NCBI GenBank assembly: GCA_026874595.1
Contig: CM049310.1
Span: 39,561,558 to 39,625,557 of the forward strand
Origin: Sipunculus nudus
Taxonomy: Eukaryota; Annelida; Sipuncula; Golfingiida; Sipunculidae
Reading direction: 5' to 3'
DNA: 64,000 nucleotides
The notes under the pieces were generated by a model that was not told where the DNA came from, did not search any database, and worked only from the letters and a program-made list of their open reading frames with translations. Positions 20,901-31,539 of the stretch are shown in pieces (positions within the stretch are counted from its first letter, which is position 1; each line of letters opens with the position of its first letter). A program made the position numbers and the translations under genes.

Positions 20901-21730
20901 TCCCTAACTGCTCCTTTACTCGCTCCCTCACTGCTCCTTTACTTGCTCTCTTACTGCTCCTTTACTCGCTCCCTCACTGCTCCTTTACTTGCTCTCTTAC
21001 TGCTCCTTTACTCGCTCCCTCACTTCTCCTTTACTCGCTCCCTTACTGCTCCTTTACTCGCTCCCTTACTGCTCCGTTACTCGCTCCCTCACTGCTCCTT
21101 TACTCGCTCCCTCACTGCTCCTTTACTCGCTCCCTCACTGCTCCTTTACTCGCTCCCTAACTGCTCCTTTACTCGCTCCCTTACTTCTCCTTTATTCGCT
21201 CCCTAACTGCTCCTTTACTCGCTCCCTCACTGCTCCTTTATTCGCTCCCTCACTGCTCCTTTACTCGCTCCCTCACTGCTCCTTTACTCGCTCCCTTACT
21301 GCTCCTTTACTCGCTCCTTCACTGCTCCTTTACTCGCTCCCTCACTGCTCCTTTACTCGCTCCCTCACTGCTCCTGTATTCGCTCCCTCACTGCTCCTTC
21401 ACTCGCTCCCTCACTGCTCCTTTACTCGCTCCCTCACTGCTCCTTTATTCGCTCCCTCAATGCTCCTTTTCTCGCTCCCTCACTGCTCCTTTACTCGCTC
21501 TCTCACTGCTCCTTTACTCGCTCCCTCACTGCTCCTTTACTCGCTCCCTCACTGCTCCTTTACTTGCTCCCTCACTGCTCCTTTACTCGCTCCCTCACTG
21601 CTCCTTTACTTGCTCCCTCACTGCTCCTTTATTCGCTCCCTCACTGTTCCTTTACTCGCTCCCTCACTGCTCAATCACTCGCCCCCTCACTGCTCCTTTA
21701 CTCGCTCTCTTAGTGCTCCTTTAATCGCCC
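17997..21730. repeat. 23-bp minisatellite, array 1 (about 160 units)
   Basis: The tandem unit of 23 bp is built around CTCCCTCACTGCTCC plus TTTACTCG. The strand is strongly pyrimidine-rich. Variant units recur at 1081 bp (47 units), for example around 19678 and 20759, which shows higher-order duplication. Because 23 is not a multiple of 3 and the consensus has no stop codon in any plus frame, all three plus frames stay open for hundreds of codons and encode the same Leu/Ser/Pro-rich periodic peptide. I regard these frames as by-products of the repeat. Confidence 0.95.
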
Positions 21731-22540
21731 GATTACACTTTCTTGCCCCCTCCATCAACCCTCCTTAACTCACTCCCTCCCCTCTTCTCCTCGCCCCCTC
21801 CTTACCTAACTCCTTCTCTAAGCGCTCCCTCAATCTCCCTAGAACCCTTCTTCCCTGCCTCATCCGTCACCCATTCACTCATACTTTACTTGCTCTCTCG
21901 TTCTTTCTTTTCGCTCCCTCACTTTCTCGCTCTTTCTTCACTTATACCTCATTTTTAACTCTGTTGTTCTCTCATTCCCTCTCTCTTTCCATCTCCCTCT
22001 CTCCATCCGTCTCTTTTTCTCTCAGACCTCTTTTATTCATCTTTTGGCTCACTAGATAGCTCACACGCTTCCTCTTTCGATCGCTTCCGCTATCACTTAC
22101 TTCTCCCTCTTTCTTCCCTCACTCATTCACCTTATCCTTCCATCATTCACTCGATCGCTCCCGCTAATGTGACTCTGCCCCCCCCCCTCCACTTTCCCTT
22201 AACCCACACGTGCTTCTCAAGCACGTTCTCGTTTCCTCAGTCGGTCACCCTCTCGCCCCCTGCCTGACTTGCTCCCTCATCTCCCTCTTCTGCCACTCAC
22301 TCCTTCGCCCACTGACATATCCTCTCTGTCTCTGCAGCGTATTTCACACGCTCTTTACGTACCTGCCCCCCCCCCCCCCCCCCCCCCCGCTCCCTTATTT
22401 GTCACCTAACGCTCTGTTCATTCTGACCTGTTCCCGTTTTCACTAACATGGCCAGTCACCTCCCTCCCTCCTCCCGCCCCCCCCCCCCCCACACACACAC
22501 GCATAATACTCCCTTCCTTGTTTACCTGCTTTATTCACTC
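21731..22540. repeat. degenerate pyrimidine-rich edge of array 1
   Basis: C/T-rich sequence with decayed CTCCCTCACT-like motifs, a long C run near 22368-22388 and another near 22478-22490. It is probably an eroded end of the array. No gene is recognised. Confidence 0.65.
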
Positions 22541-24300
22541 ACTGATACCAAGGAGCTGACAGAAGCTATCTATAAGCTCCTTGCTTATACAGTGCTCTCT
22601 GATGAAGGACTCACCTCGGGGATGTGGATTTGTGGATGTGGGGCCTCGACGGGATGGGTGGAATAAGGACTTATCTGTTAACGTATGTATGTTTTAAGTC
22701 TATAACATTAAACCATCAATCTGTTTATTTAACAGGGACTTTAGGAAGATCAGACATAAACTGAACAAGTCAGTATGGACAAAAGTAAGAATATGAAATC
22801 CTTATATAATTTAAGGATTTGGGTGTGGAAATAAACGTTATCCCGCTCTAAAATTTTTCGATACACGTCCCCTTTCCATAAATCTCTAGATCCTACCCTT
22901 AACGCTGTCCTCAGTGTACTTTCATGTCGCATCCCCGCACCTGTATCGAAATCTGACAGGTTTTCTCCTCCCAGTTGATGAAAACTGTTTATTAATTATT
23001 ATTATAAGAGCTGTCATTATTGCGTACACACGAATACCCGGACGTCACATGTGGCATTTCGAGATTACGGGTATAGTAGTAATGATGACAATATTTATGA
23101 AATCTGAAAATAAGAGTATTTTGACTGATGTTACATACATATGTCATGTAGAATTATTTGAAAAAAATGTGATAAAGTGAGGGCTGAAGAAATGTAGTAA
23201 TTAGCCCAAACTACGAACCTATATGCTTTGAAAAATTCGTGCAAGACTGAAGAGCATCTGAATTCTCAGGTCCCTTGAGAAAAAAAGAACCAGAAGAACG
23301 TATCTGTGAAATTTGGCATAATGCTGTTCCGTTAGGGGAATATACAGAGAGGTGGCACACTCACAGACTTAGGAAACACAATGTCTTTAATTACCTGGGC
23401 TATACCTATAGTACTAATCCTTTTATCACACACCTGGGATGTTAACGAACCCAACACCTGGAACACAGCAACAATCGCTATTAATATTTTAAGTACAATA
23501 TACTTCATGGTAAAAAGCCTGGGACTGAGCACGAGCACAGCTCATTGGCAGCTCTTTACCGATTTGTTTCTTTTACAAAGATATGACCAAGTAATGGAAC
23601 AAAGATAATTGCGTGTGTCATTGAAGAACAGGATAAAGGAAATAAAGACAGGAATGTGAAAAATTAGTTTGATATAATAAAGGAAGTACAGAATCTTAAG
23701 GGCGAGCAGGGAAGTATGGATTGATGGATGGATGGATAAAAAAAAGAATGCATTTATACACATATTCATGTAAAAATCAGACAAATCGTTTTGTATCTTC
23801 TATGTAATTTTGTATGTATTCAAATTATTTCTTATTGAACGAGTAATTCCTATTAGGATCACCAAACAGAATCAAGTCAGTGTTTAGACTTATGTTCATA
23901 TCTAAACTTATAAAGGTGTTTATGTCTTTCTTGTTGATAAAGTGGGCAGTAATGGAAATAGTGGTGGATGTTGTCTGTTGAGCAGAAACAAAAAGCCTTA
24001 TAACATCACGGGCACAACACCATAACCTGTGTTAACTGGTCAAAACACGAGGGTAAACATTACAAAATTGAATTTATACCTGAAAAAGTAGGCTTGGCAT
24101 CATAATTTTGATCGTCATAGAATCAGTCCTATTTTGATCATTTTTTTTAATATTCTCTGTTCCTTTTCTTTCTTTTTTCTGGGTTTTTTTTCCTTTCATT
24201 TTTTTAAACTAACGATATCCGCATTGCCCAAAATATTCAGTAATTTAATACTTGCAATTAAACATGATGATAATTAATTTAATATATCACCTTAATCTTT
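22541..24300. repeat. left part of the D/G/H duplication block
   Basis: From about 22785 this aligns with 44260-45900 and 49205-50880. Shared landmarks are AAGTAAGAATATGAAA, ACACGTCCCCTTTCCATAA, TTACATACATATGTCA, ACCTGGAACACAGCAACAAT, and a GGAT tetranucleotide run that has expanded in the other copies. Frames on both strands near 23332-23608 look hydrophobic but differ between copies at their ends. I call no gene. Confidence 0.75.
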
Positions 24301-24640
24301 GAAGTATATTAAGATAAAGGATAGTTTGAAAACAACAGAAAGTGAATTTGGACATCTTACCCCGTCACGCATCACTTCAGTCTAACCGATGGTGCCTCTT
24401 CATGTCGTATTTATTAACATCAAACATTGTTTGGTTCACACATGAAACCCCATTCCTCACAGTGGTCACGCCTGAATGGCGACGACAACTCCGCTCTCTT
24501 TGTTCTTTAAGGAGCAGTTAATGAGTTATCATCACACTCGGTTGTTTTTCTAGTGTTCTTTGAAACATCGCGTCCTCATTGGCTGTTTATTACAAACTCT
24601 TGCACTTCACAAGACGGCAGCCATCATATAAGAAAGGCCC
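24300..24640 (+). promoter_or_regulatory. upstream module and promoter of copy D
   Basis: It contains AAGTATATTAAGATAAAGG, the palindrome CAAACATTGTTTG at 24421-24433, GTGGTCACGCCTGAATGGC, GCGACGACAACTCCGCTC, TTCTTTGAAACATCGCGTC, an inverted CCAAT (ATTGG, 24579-24583) and TATAAG at 24627-24632. The ATG lies about 150 bases after the TATA. A conserved CAGATGATCTCAGAAGCTC follows about 25 bases downstream of the TATA and probably marks the start of transcription. Confidence 0.7.
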
Positions 24641-24780
24641 AGGTCATTCCTCTTCAGATGATCTCAGAAGCTCAAGATATACACCACGACAATACAGCAC
24701 AGTTGATATAACTTGCAACTACCAAAAGAACTACACTGTACAGTCATATCATTAGGAAATCGAGTGTTCAGTGTGATAAT

Positions 24781-25365
24781 ATGGCAGCTCTACTCATATC
24801 AAGTTGGTGCCATCGATTGCAGCAGACGACATCGGTCTCAAGGGATTACTTTCTCCAGGGTGACTTGCATTGTTACAATTCATACAGTTATGAAGATTAC
24901 GGTAGCGCCATGGGACATTTCTGTTACAGCCAATACGAATCCATGGTGAACCTCAAGATGATAGCACATACACAACAGATGACAGAACCCTCCGTGCCAT
25001 TAGACCAGCCGCTCTCTATCCAGGTCGGATCAGAGTATCACATAGATTACAGTAAATTCCCTGGACTTCTTGAAGAGGAGCGAGGACAGAGAGCGCCACA
25101 ACCAGCTCTTCTTGTGAAGATGGCAACGACAGAGGCGCAGCAGACGACAGACAGAGGCTGCCCTCTACCGGCAGATGGTAACATCACGCAGTCAACTTGC
25201 TGTTTGTCTCGGCAGAATCCTGAGTTCAGTGAGAATGAGAGTGGTTGCGATTCGTTGTCCTTGGAGGAAATTATCACACTCAGATCCTGGGAAGACTGTT
25301 TACCTGATATCAGTGTGGACTTGATGTGTGACCTGGACATAGGTCAGAACTATAGGGATTTATAA
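24781..25365 (+). CDS. family copy D, intact short form
   Basis: A single exon of 194 aa. The order is MAALLISSWCHRLQQTT; a Tyr-rich stretch (YNSYSYEDY, residues about 38-46); SVPLDQPLSIQVGSEYHIDY, then SKFPGLLEEERGQRAPQP with LLVKM (about 72-113); a Thr/Gln/Cys linker (TTDRGCPLPADGNITQSTCC); and the acidic end block SLEEIITLRSWEDCLPDIS, then DLMCDLDIG and final RDL. No signal peptide, membrane helix or enzyme motif is seen. FPGLL within an acidic setting and the acidic/hydrophobic tail resemble short activation or docking motifs, but this is only analogy. It differs from H by point changes and lacks the TGACGTCA octamer that other copies carry at the KMTSH codons. It is convergent with copy E. 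Confidence 0.8.
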   Translation: MAALLISSWCHRLQQTTSVSRDYFLQGDLHCYNSYSYEDYGSAMGHFCYSQYESMVNLKMIAHTQQMTEPSVPLDQPLSIQVGSEYHIDYSKFPGLLEEERGQRAPQPALLVKMATTEAQQTTDRGCPLPADGNITQSTCCLSRQNPEFSENESGCDSLSLEEIITLRSWEDCLPDISVDLMCDLDIGQNYRDL

Positions 25366-25519
25366 ACTGCTAAGAATTATTTATACGCAATGATAGCAGA
25401 TCTGTGATATTACCTGTGATATGTATAGACTGTTAATGTTTATGCCTGTACGTGTATATACATTTAATGTATATCATATATCTGTTGGTATTATTACCTG
25501 TTGATCATATATGTGATAA

Positions 25520-25525
25520 AATAAA
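25520..25525 (+). terminator. polyadenylation signal AATAAA, copy D
   Basis: It lies about 155 bases past the stop, ahead of the GA tract. Confidence 0.5.
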
Positions 25526-25607
25526 TGTATAATTTATACTACCCAGACTTTGTCTCTGTTTGTGTGTCAAAATTTCTGTATCAGATTTGCGCGCCCGTGT
25601 GTATGTT

Positions 25608-25610
<3 letters not shown>

Positions 25611-25666
<56 letters not shown>
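25611..25666. repeat. (GA)n microsatellite downstream of copy D
   Basis: About 28 GA units. The tract recurs in the same position after G (47229-47282) and H (52209-52253), next to the conserved TTGCGCGCCCGTGTGTATGT. Confidence 0.95.
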
Positions 25667-25669
<3 letters not shown>

Positions 25670-25809
25670 CGGATCCAGGATTTGATTAAAAGGAGACTAT
25701 TTCGAAATGTTAGGCGGCCGATCATTGGATGACCTGGGGATGAAAAGGGGCCATCTGGAATTTACCTTCCCAGTCTTTAAACAAACAATTATATTTTTTC
25801 TCAGTAACT

Positions 25810-26750
25810 CCAGTACATTATATTAAGCTAAGATGACCTTAAGTCAAATAAACTACATCGATCATTTTAAATCTGTCACGTCTTGCCGCTCGTCTATCCA
25901 TCCGTTAGACAACATTCATGTCCTTTGGCCTGTCAATCTAAAATTCAACATACATTTAGATCATAGAGATAGAATTATTAATTCTATCTACATGCCAAAA
26001 TATAGTGAAAGAAGTTTCAAATGAAGGTGGTGGCGAAGGAACAAACAAGTGCAAAAAGGGGACAGTGGTATTGTAACATAGCTCACACTGCGTTTACACA
26101 GAAAAAAACTTAATTCAACCACACTTGTATGTAAAACCTGTTAAAAATCTGTACTTCTACAGTACCGATTATTTCATTATTTCATGTAAAATATATTTGA
26201 CATATTAGAGCTTTTAAAATCTGGTCCCATAATAAATAATAATATATTTACCGTATAATTATTCCCCGTACTGTAACTGTATTATTCGATCCATTAAAAA
26301 GACCAATCACAAAGAATAAGCCAGTCTTATTGAAAATTTCCAACTGATAGGCAGGAAATGGTATAATAATCATTAAATACTAGCTAGATGTATGCTATTG
26401 CCTAGCGATCACCACTTATAACGGGGAGGGGGGGGGGGGGGTAATTAGTAATACAGGAAAGGGACATTTACTGTATAATAATGGACGAGGAACCACAATG
26501 CTCCCCGATCAAGTCCACACCTACAGTACAGGTACAATAGAGCCTTCATGATCAACCGGAACCAAACCATAATCCGTGTTATCTGGTCAATAACAAGGAA
26601 AGGGGGGTGGGGGCGGTCACAAGGACGCATTTACACCTCGGAAAGTAGACTGAGCATCCGGGAGAATACAGGACACACACAGTTCAATTTATTAATGTCC
26701 TTTAATTATGATTGATAACATTGAATCAGTCCTTTTTTTTTAATAACTTA
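25810..26750. repeat. spacer between D and E, shared with the G and H blocks
   Basis: It contains an AAGCTAAGATGACC...CGTCTATCCATCCGTT segment like the bivalve-type dispersed repeat, a GATAGAATTATTAATTCTATC palindrome, and a G run near 26424. The same order is seen at 47430-48370 and 52390-53380. No coding region is recognised. Confidence 0.65.
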
Positions 26751-26754
26751 GTGT

Positions 26755-26925
26755 AAGGCGTTAGTCTTTGAAATATACTAAGATGAAAGGTAGTTTGTTA
26801 TCAACATAAAATGAAGGTAGACTGCTTGACGGGTCACGCTTCAGTTCGGTCACACTGTAATTCTTTGATTATGTTATTATTCAACATCAAACACTGTTTA
26901 GCACCTAAGAGAATCCATAAATGTT
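26755..26925 (+). repeat. truncated solo upstream module between D and E
   Basis: It holds AATATACTAAGATGAAAGG, GACGGGTCACGCTTCAGTTC and AACATCAAACACTGTTTAGC in the module's order, then stops before the CCAAT/TATA part. Matching relics are at 48375-48480 and 53385-53600. It points towards a gene that is no longer there. Confidence 0.65.
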
Positions 26926-27151
26926 TCTAACATGTCCTCATATTCTGAATATAAGATTAAGTTCTTATTATTTCCGAAGGTACAGAATGTTATTAAGTGC
27001 ATTTGGTTTTACTTGTCGGACTGTGTGAGAGTAATACTTAACAATATTATAGGTCATACATTACAAATGGCAATGTTAGGGTTCTAGTTTTGATAACATA
27101 AACTTGAAAACATGTGTTGCGGTTTCGCACTTACTTGCTCGCTCCCTCTAT

Positions 27152-27220
27152 TCCCCCCCCCCCCCTCTCTCTCTCTCTCACACACACAAACACACACACA
27201 TACACTCATACAACAGAGGA
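27152..27220. repeat. C run with (CT)n(CA)n tract downstream of copy E
   Basis: On the minus strand this reads (TG)n then (AG)n beyond copy E, the same order as after other members. Copy I has a shorter counterpart near 54640. Confidence 0.85.
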
Positions 27221-27271
27221 TCATTTAAAAACAACGATAAAAGGTATAATCCATATACTTATGTATATATG

Positions 27272-27277
27272 TTTATT
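27272..27277 (-). terminator. polyadenylation signal AATAAA, copy E
   Basis: AATAAA on the minus strand, about 125 bases beyond the residual end of copy E. The same hexamer lies after copy I at 54733-54738. Confidence 0.4.
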
Positions 27278-27400
27278 ATATAAATCACAACAGTCAGTAA
27301 TAAAAAATAAATAAATAAAAAATCTGATGTACCTCATATATGTATTTATCACAGAATAAAAAGTGAAATATCACAGTTTGGCGGCCAATGTTTAAAGTTA

Positions 27401-27979
27401 TCAACTGCACATGTCTCTCTGAGACAGACCAAAGTCCAGGTCACAGATCAGGTTCCCACTGATATCAGGTAATCAGTCCTCCCATGATCTAAGTGTGATG
27501 ATTTCTTCCAAAGACAACGGACTATCACCGAAGGACGGGTTTGGTTGAGACGAACAGCAGTTGAACTGTGTGGTATTCTCATCTATCGGTAGAGGGCAGC
27601 CTTTGTCTGTCGTCTGCTGCGCTTCTGTCATTGCCATCTTCACAAGTAGAGCTGACTGTGGCGCGCTCTGTCCTCTCTCCTCTTCAAGAAGTCCAGGGAA
27701 TTTACTGTAATCTATGTGATACTCTGATCCGACCTGGACAGAGAGCGGCTGGTCGACCGGCACGGAGGGTTCTGTCGTCTGCTCTGTGTGTGACGTCATC
27801 TTGAGTTTCACCATGGACTCGTATGGGCTGTAACAGCAGAGGGCCATGTTTTCTGTATAATAGTCATAACTGTATGAACTGTGGCATCGCGAATAACCCT
27901 GAGGAGAAAAATCCCGTGAGAAAGAATTCGTCTGCTGTACTGGATAGCACCAACTTGACATGAATAGAGCTGCCATCAT
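27401..27979 (-). pseudogene. family copy E, premature stop in the C-terminal block
   Basis: Read on the minus strand the frame starts MMAALFMSSWCYPVQQT, keeps the Tyr-rich segment and the full core (VPVDQPLSVQVGSEYHIDYS, KFPGLLEEERG), and enters the end block LSLEEIITLRSWED. There TGT (Cys in relatives) has become TGA. The frame then continues as LPDISG, NLICDLDFG and RDMCS to 27401. The 168 aa product would lack the acidic tail. The linker (DENTTQFNCC) and tail are shared with copy I, so the two form a subfamily. The usual promoter module is not evident upstream. It is probably a pseudogene, although a shortened product remains possible. Confidence 0.75.
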
Positions 27980-28780
27980 TATTTTTCGATATCTATGCCT
28001 CGGTGATATGACTTTAGATGTTCAGACTTTGGTAGTGTATCCATCTTGTGCACTATTGTTGGTATCTCTCTTGCGTGCGTATCTCTCTCGGTGTCCTGAG
28101 ATCACCTGTTAAGTGTGGGAAACCTCCGTAATTTATATTGAAAATGGAGGTAAATATTTGTTACGTCAGGATCCTGGACACAAAGAACAGTGTATCCAAG
28201 GACACTGACCACACAACGTAACCTGGGTTAACTGCATGGGTTTAAAAGAACAAACCACCACGGCTTGTTCACTGTTGGATCGTCGGGTATTCCTTTTTTA
28301 TTCCCCAACATTGTTTGAAGATAATTAATCACACGCCCCTGGCCCCCCAGTTTGACACAAATACAACGTGACCAATCAAGCGCCACATGCATCGTGCACT
28401 TCCTTTTGTTTGCTCACCAACCACGCTTGTACTAACTATACTTCAAAGAAGAGTCAGGTATACCGCATTACATTAATAGGATTGAACTAGTGCTATTGAT
28501 CAATCACAGTTGTTAGTACACGGAGTGAGGGTGTTATGGCAATTACTGAATAAAGCACTGTTTGGTTAAGTTAGATTACAAGATGAAATATTTTAGTTTT
28601 ACGAACTTCAAACACTCTCTACAACACTGCACTCGCTTGCAATTGGTCCCGAAATTTGTTACATTTATATTTGGTGCTCTTAGCATGGATGCCACGCGGA
28701 CCATCTGCGGGATACCATGTTTGATGTGGGTGAGTGGATCAGTGTTTATTTAGTTATTCTTAATGAAACAAGTTTATACA
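27980..28780. other. region upstream of copy E, no gene recognised
   Basis: Only a weak match to the GAGATCA.CTGTTAAG part of the family leader is seen near 28100. The CCAAT/TATA module is absent. A relic GACCAATCAAGCG and TTGTTTGC/CAAC stretch near 28370-28430 may be residual module sequence. Confidence 0.4.
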
Positions 28781-28783
28781 GTG

Positions 28784-28844
<61 letters not shown>

Positions 28845-28855
28845 TATATATGTAT
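28784..28855. repeat. (TA)n microsatellite, interrupted
   Basis: A TA run interrupted by short CA steps. Confidence 0.9.
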
Positions 28856-28894
28856 GGATATATGAGTTGTATGTATGTATGCATTATTATTCTT

Positions 28895-29690
28895 TTGATT
28901 ACACCATATTTATAAAGCACTCTTTTCACCCAAAGAGTTCTTAAGTGCTTTAAAATGTACATTTCAAATAAAATAATAAACAAAACATATATAGCTGATT
29001 TTCAAAATACTGATTGTACAATGACTAAATTTTATGCAGTATAGAATAATTAAACATAAAAAGTTAAAAAAAAACTTAAGATTAGAGGAGGGTGAATAAT
29101 ACGACTAGGATATAAAAAGACTGGTAGAGGTAAAAAATAAAAATCGTTAAAAAATATATATAGATTCACATGCCCGAGCTATAAATCATTGCAGATAATG
29201 TGTAGGTTCAAAGTGGACCTTTAAAAAATAAGTTTTAATTAGCTTCTTGAAACCAGAAAGTTTTTTTTTTATTTCTGTGATGCTCCTTGGACGTTTGTTC
29301 CACTGGTGCAGCATAACTGAAACAACGTTCTCCATAGGTTGTGGTCCGTATTTTTGGTTTTGCCAATGTTAAACATTTTTCTGACCGAAGTGATCTAGCT
29401 GGCCTATATATATATCTAACATGTCTCTGATGACTGACCATTCAGGGCATTATAAGTATTAAACATAGTTTGTTTTTTCTTCTGTTATGTATAGGGAGCC
29501 AGTGTAATTCTGCTAAAACGAGGGTTATATGACAGTGACGTGATGTTCTTGTGACTAGACGTGCTGCTGTGTTTTGAACTCTTTGTAATTTATCAATCTG
29601 AAAACTAGACAACCCTTTTTTTATTCTCATAACATAAAAATTACAGCAAATACAAATTACAAGACAATTACAAAGACACAAAACACATAT
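28895..29690 (-). mobile_element. L2/CR1-like LINE, 3' fragment
   Basis: On the minus strand this encodes the C-terminal end of a Jockey-superfamily ORF2: IDKLQRVQNTAARLVTRTSR, then ELHWLPIHNR, TYNALNGQSSETC, RPARSLRS, and TYGERCFSYAAPVEQ. These are the usual landmarks in the usual order. The frame is broken by a stop after SSETC and later changes. Beyond the coding end the strand continues to AAAGCACTTAAGAACTC and GTGCTTTATAAATAT, like the 3' ends of L2-type elements. The 5' part is absent. It is unrelated to the NADAR-bearing LINE. Confidence 0.8.
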
Positions 29691-30340
29691 ACAAAGACGT
29701 GTTGTTTAAATGTGATTTTACAAACATAACGTTTTGTGGTCGGTTGTCCATTCCGTCTGATGAAGACGCGCACCAGCGAAGCTGCCCGCCAGGTGGTAGG
29801 TCAGCCCTGTCCCTCTACACTACGAGATGCAGTGAGACAGCAAGCCACCCTAGTAAACAGCAATGCCGAGCAAGTCTCAGAAAGCCTGGGTGGAGTAATT
29901 TACAAAAACATAAAATGCATGTGTATATACATTCAGATAAAACTATATAATTAAAATCAGATCTTCTCATCTGATTCTAAAGGTACATGAGCTATTTTTC
30001 CGACACAAAAGGTATTATAAAGATAAACAACCTGAACGTATAAACAAGATCAGACACCATTCACCCATGGCCCATTCACCCTTACTTATATAAGGAAATC
30101 TTCAGTCAGAAATTTTCAAAACATCAACTATTTCACACCATTTCTTTAAATGTTTATAAAATATTCCTTTGCTATTTGCAATGTATCTGTCAACCCTTTC
30201 TATATCTCTTTACCTGCTTTTAAACACTACAAACAAGGAAGAACCATTTTCCTCTCTTTGCTTGTAGAGGACATATTTATACAGTAACAGAATCTGATTT
30301 TGCAGCCTGTTTTTATCAACAAGCGTGATACCATACAATA
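29691..30340. other. unassigned segment with one small open frame
   Basis: A plus-strand frame 29736-29954 includes KTRTSEAARQVVGQPCPSTL and RQQATLVNSNAEQVSESLGG, which looks protein-like and helical. I do not recognise it and see no splice or promoter context. It adjoins the L2-like fragment and could be a transposon relic or an orphan exon. Nothing else is seen to 30340. Confidence 0.25.
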
Positions 30341-31120
30341 TTTCCCCCTCTTAAGTGGATTATGGTGGTCTCCATCATATTGTAAGGACAATTTTTCCTA
30401 AACTCTGGGTGACGGTTCGTTCAGTGGATCAGGGATGTCCAGGTGCCTGAATACAAACATAATACTGTGGTTCCTGAAACATTATAGTTCTCTGAATATT
30501 CATTTGCATTTTTATTTTGTATAATTATTGCTATTCATTTTTAGTATATATTTTATTAAGGCCAGTTTGTTCAGCCCGTGTTGATCTTAAATTGGGAGGC
30601 AGTTAGGGAGCGAGAAGGTAAATAAGTGAGGGAGCTAAGTGCGAATGAGTGAGGATACGAGAAAGAGAGTGAGGGAATGAGAGAAGGAAGGGGAGAGCGT
30701 GAGGGATAAATTGATGATGGAAGTTTGGGACCAAGAGGGTAAATTAGGAAGGGCAGATAAAGAGTAGAGCGAATGAATGGGAATGAGCGAAGAGAAGGAG
30801 TGAGGCAGAGTGTTAGAAAGAATGGGGGGGGGGGGGACTGAAGGGACGGATAAAGAGTGAGTTGGATGGAGGGGTAAGGGTGAGAGTGGAGGATTGAGAA
30901 TATGGACTGAGGGAGAGTCGGAAGAAAAGTTTAGGGGGAAACGAGTGAGGAGAGGGAGAGCGAGGGGGGGGGGGGGGTAAGCGCGCGAATGGAGGGGAAA
31001 CGGAGGACGTGAGGTTGACAGAAAGAGAGGTTGAGGGAGCGAGTGATGGAGAAAGGGATCGAATGAAAAAAGTGATGCTGCCTGATAATTCCTAATGATC
31101 CGCTTCTTTAGTCTTCTCAA
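30340..31120. repeat. left part of the F block, including the purine-rich tract 30600-31080
   Basis: This repeats 13290-14180 and the junction into 14640, with internal deletions. The GAGGGAGCGA-type purine tract is shorter and contains G runs near 30825 and 30966-30978. It is the counterpart of the tract upstream of copy C. Confidence 0.75.
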
Positions 31121-31539
31121 TACATTAAACTAAATTAATATGAATAATAAGATTTAGACGAGAATTTCAGTGGTTTTAATTAAATATGTATGTTTTAGAA
31201 TTCATAACTGAAATAAAATTAAAACCGGTTTTCCTTTGTACAATATATTTATCCAATTTTCATCATCAATTTGACCGCAAGCTAAAGAATCAGGTCCACA
31301 TGACTGTTACATTATCATATTTATTATAACTTTAAGATTACAATATATTTTCTTTCTTACAAAAAAAGCTATAAAGTTTTGCAAGTTTATTAAACAGTCT
31401 CAATTTATCCACATGAATCAAAACACGATGTGAAAATATAAATTACTCCCTGTGTTTTACTCAGGAAATAACAAAAAGACAAACCCTGCTTATGAATGAG
31501 ATTGTAAACATGGAATCAGTCCTTCTACAGTAATACCAA

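Noticed and set aside
23332..23608. Hydrophobic small frames on both strands, repeated near 45007-45256 and 49958-50207 (KILIAIVAVFQVLGS)
   Set aside because: Conservation is explained by the segmental duplication. Ends differ between copies and both strands are open, so no strand is favoured. It could be an exon, but I see no support.
25047..25340. Antisense frames of about 97 codons opposite copies D, G and H (also 46580-46966 and 51657-51950)
   Set aside because: They mirror the sense coding sequence. Their presence in all copies follows from the near identity of the sense genes, and there is no promoter on that strand.
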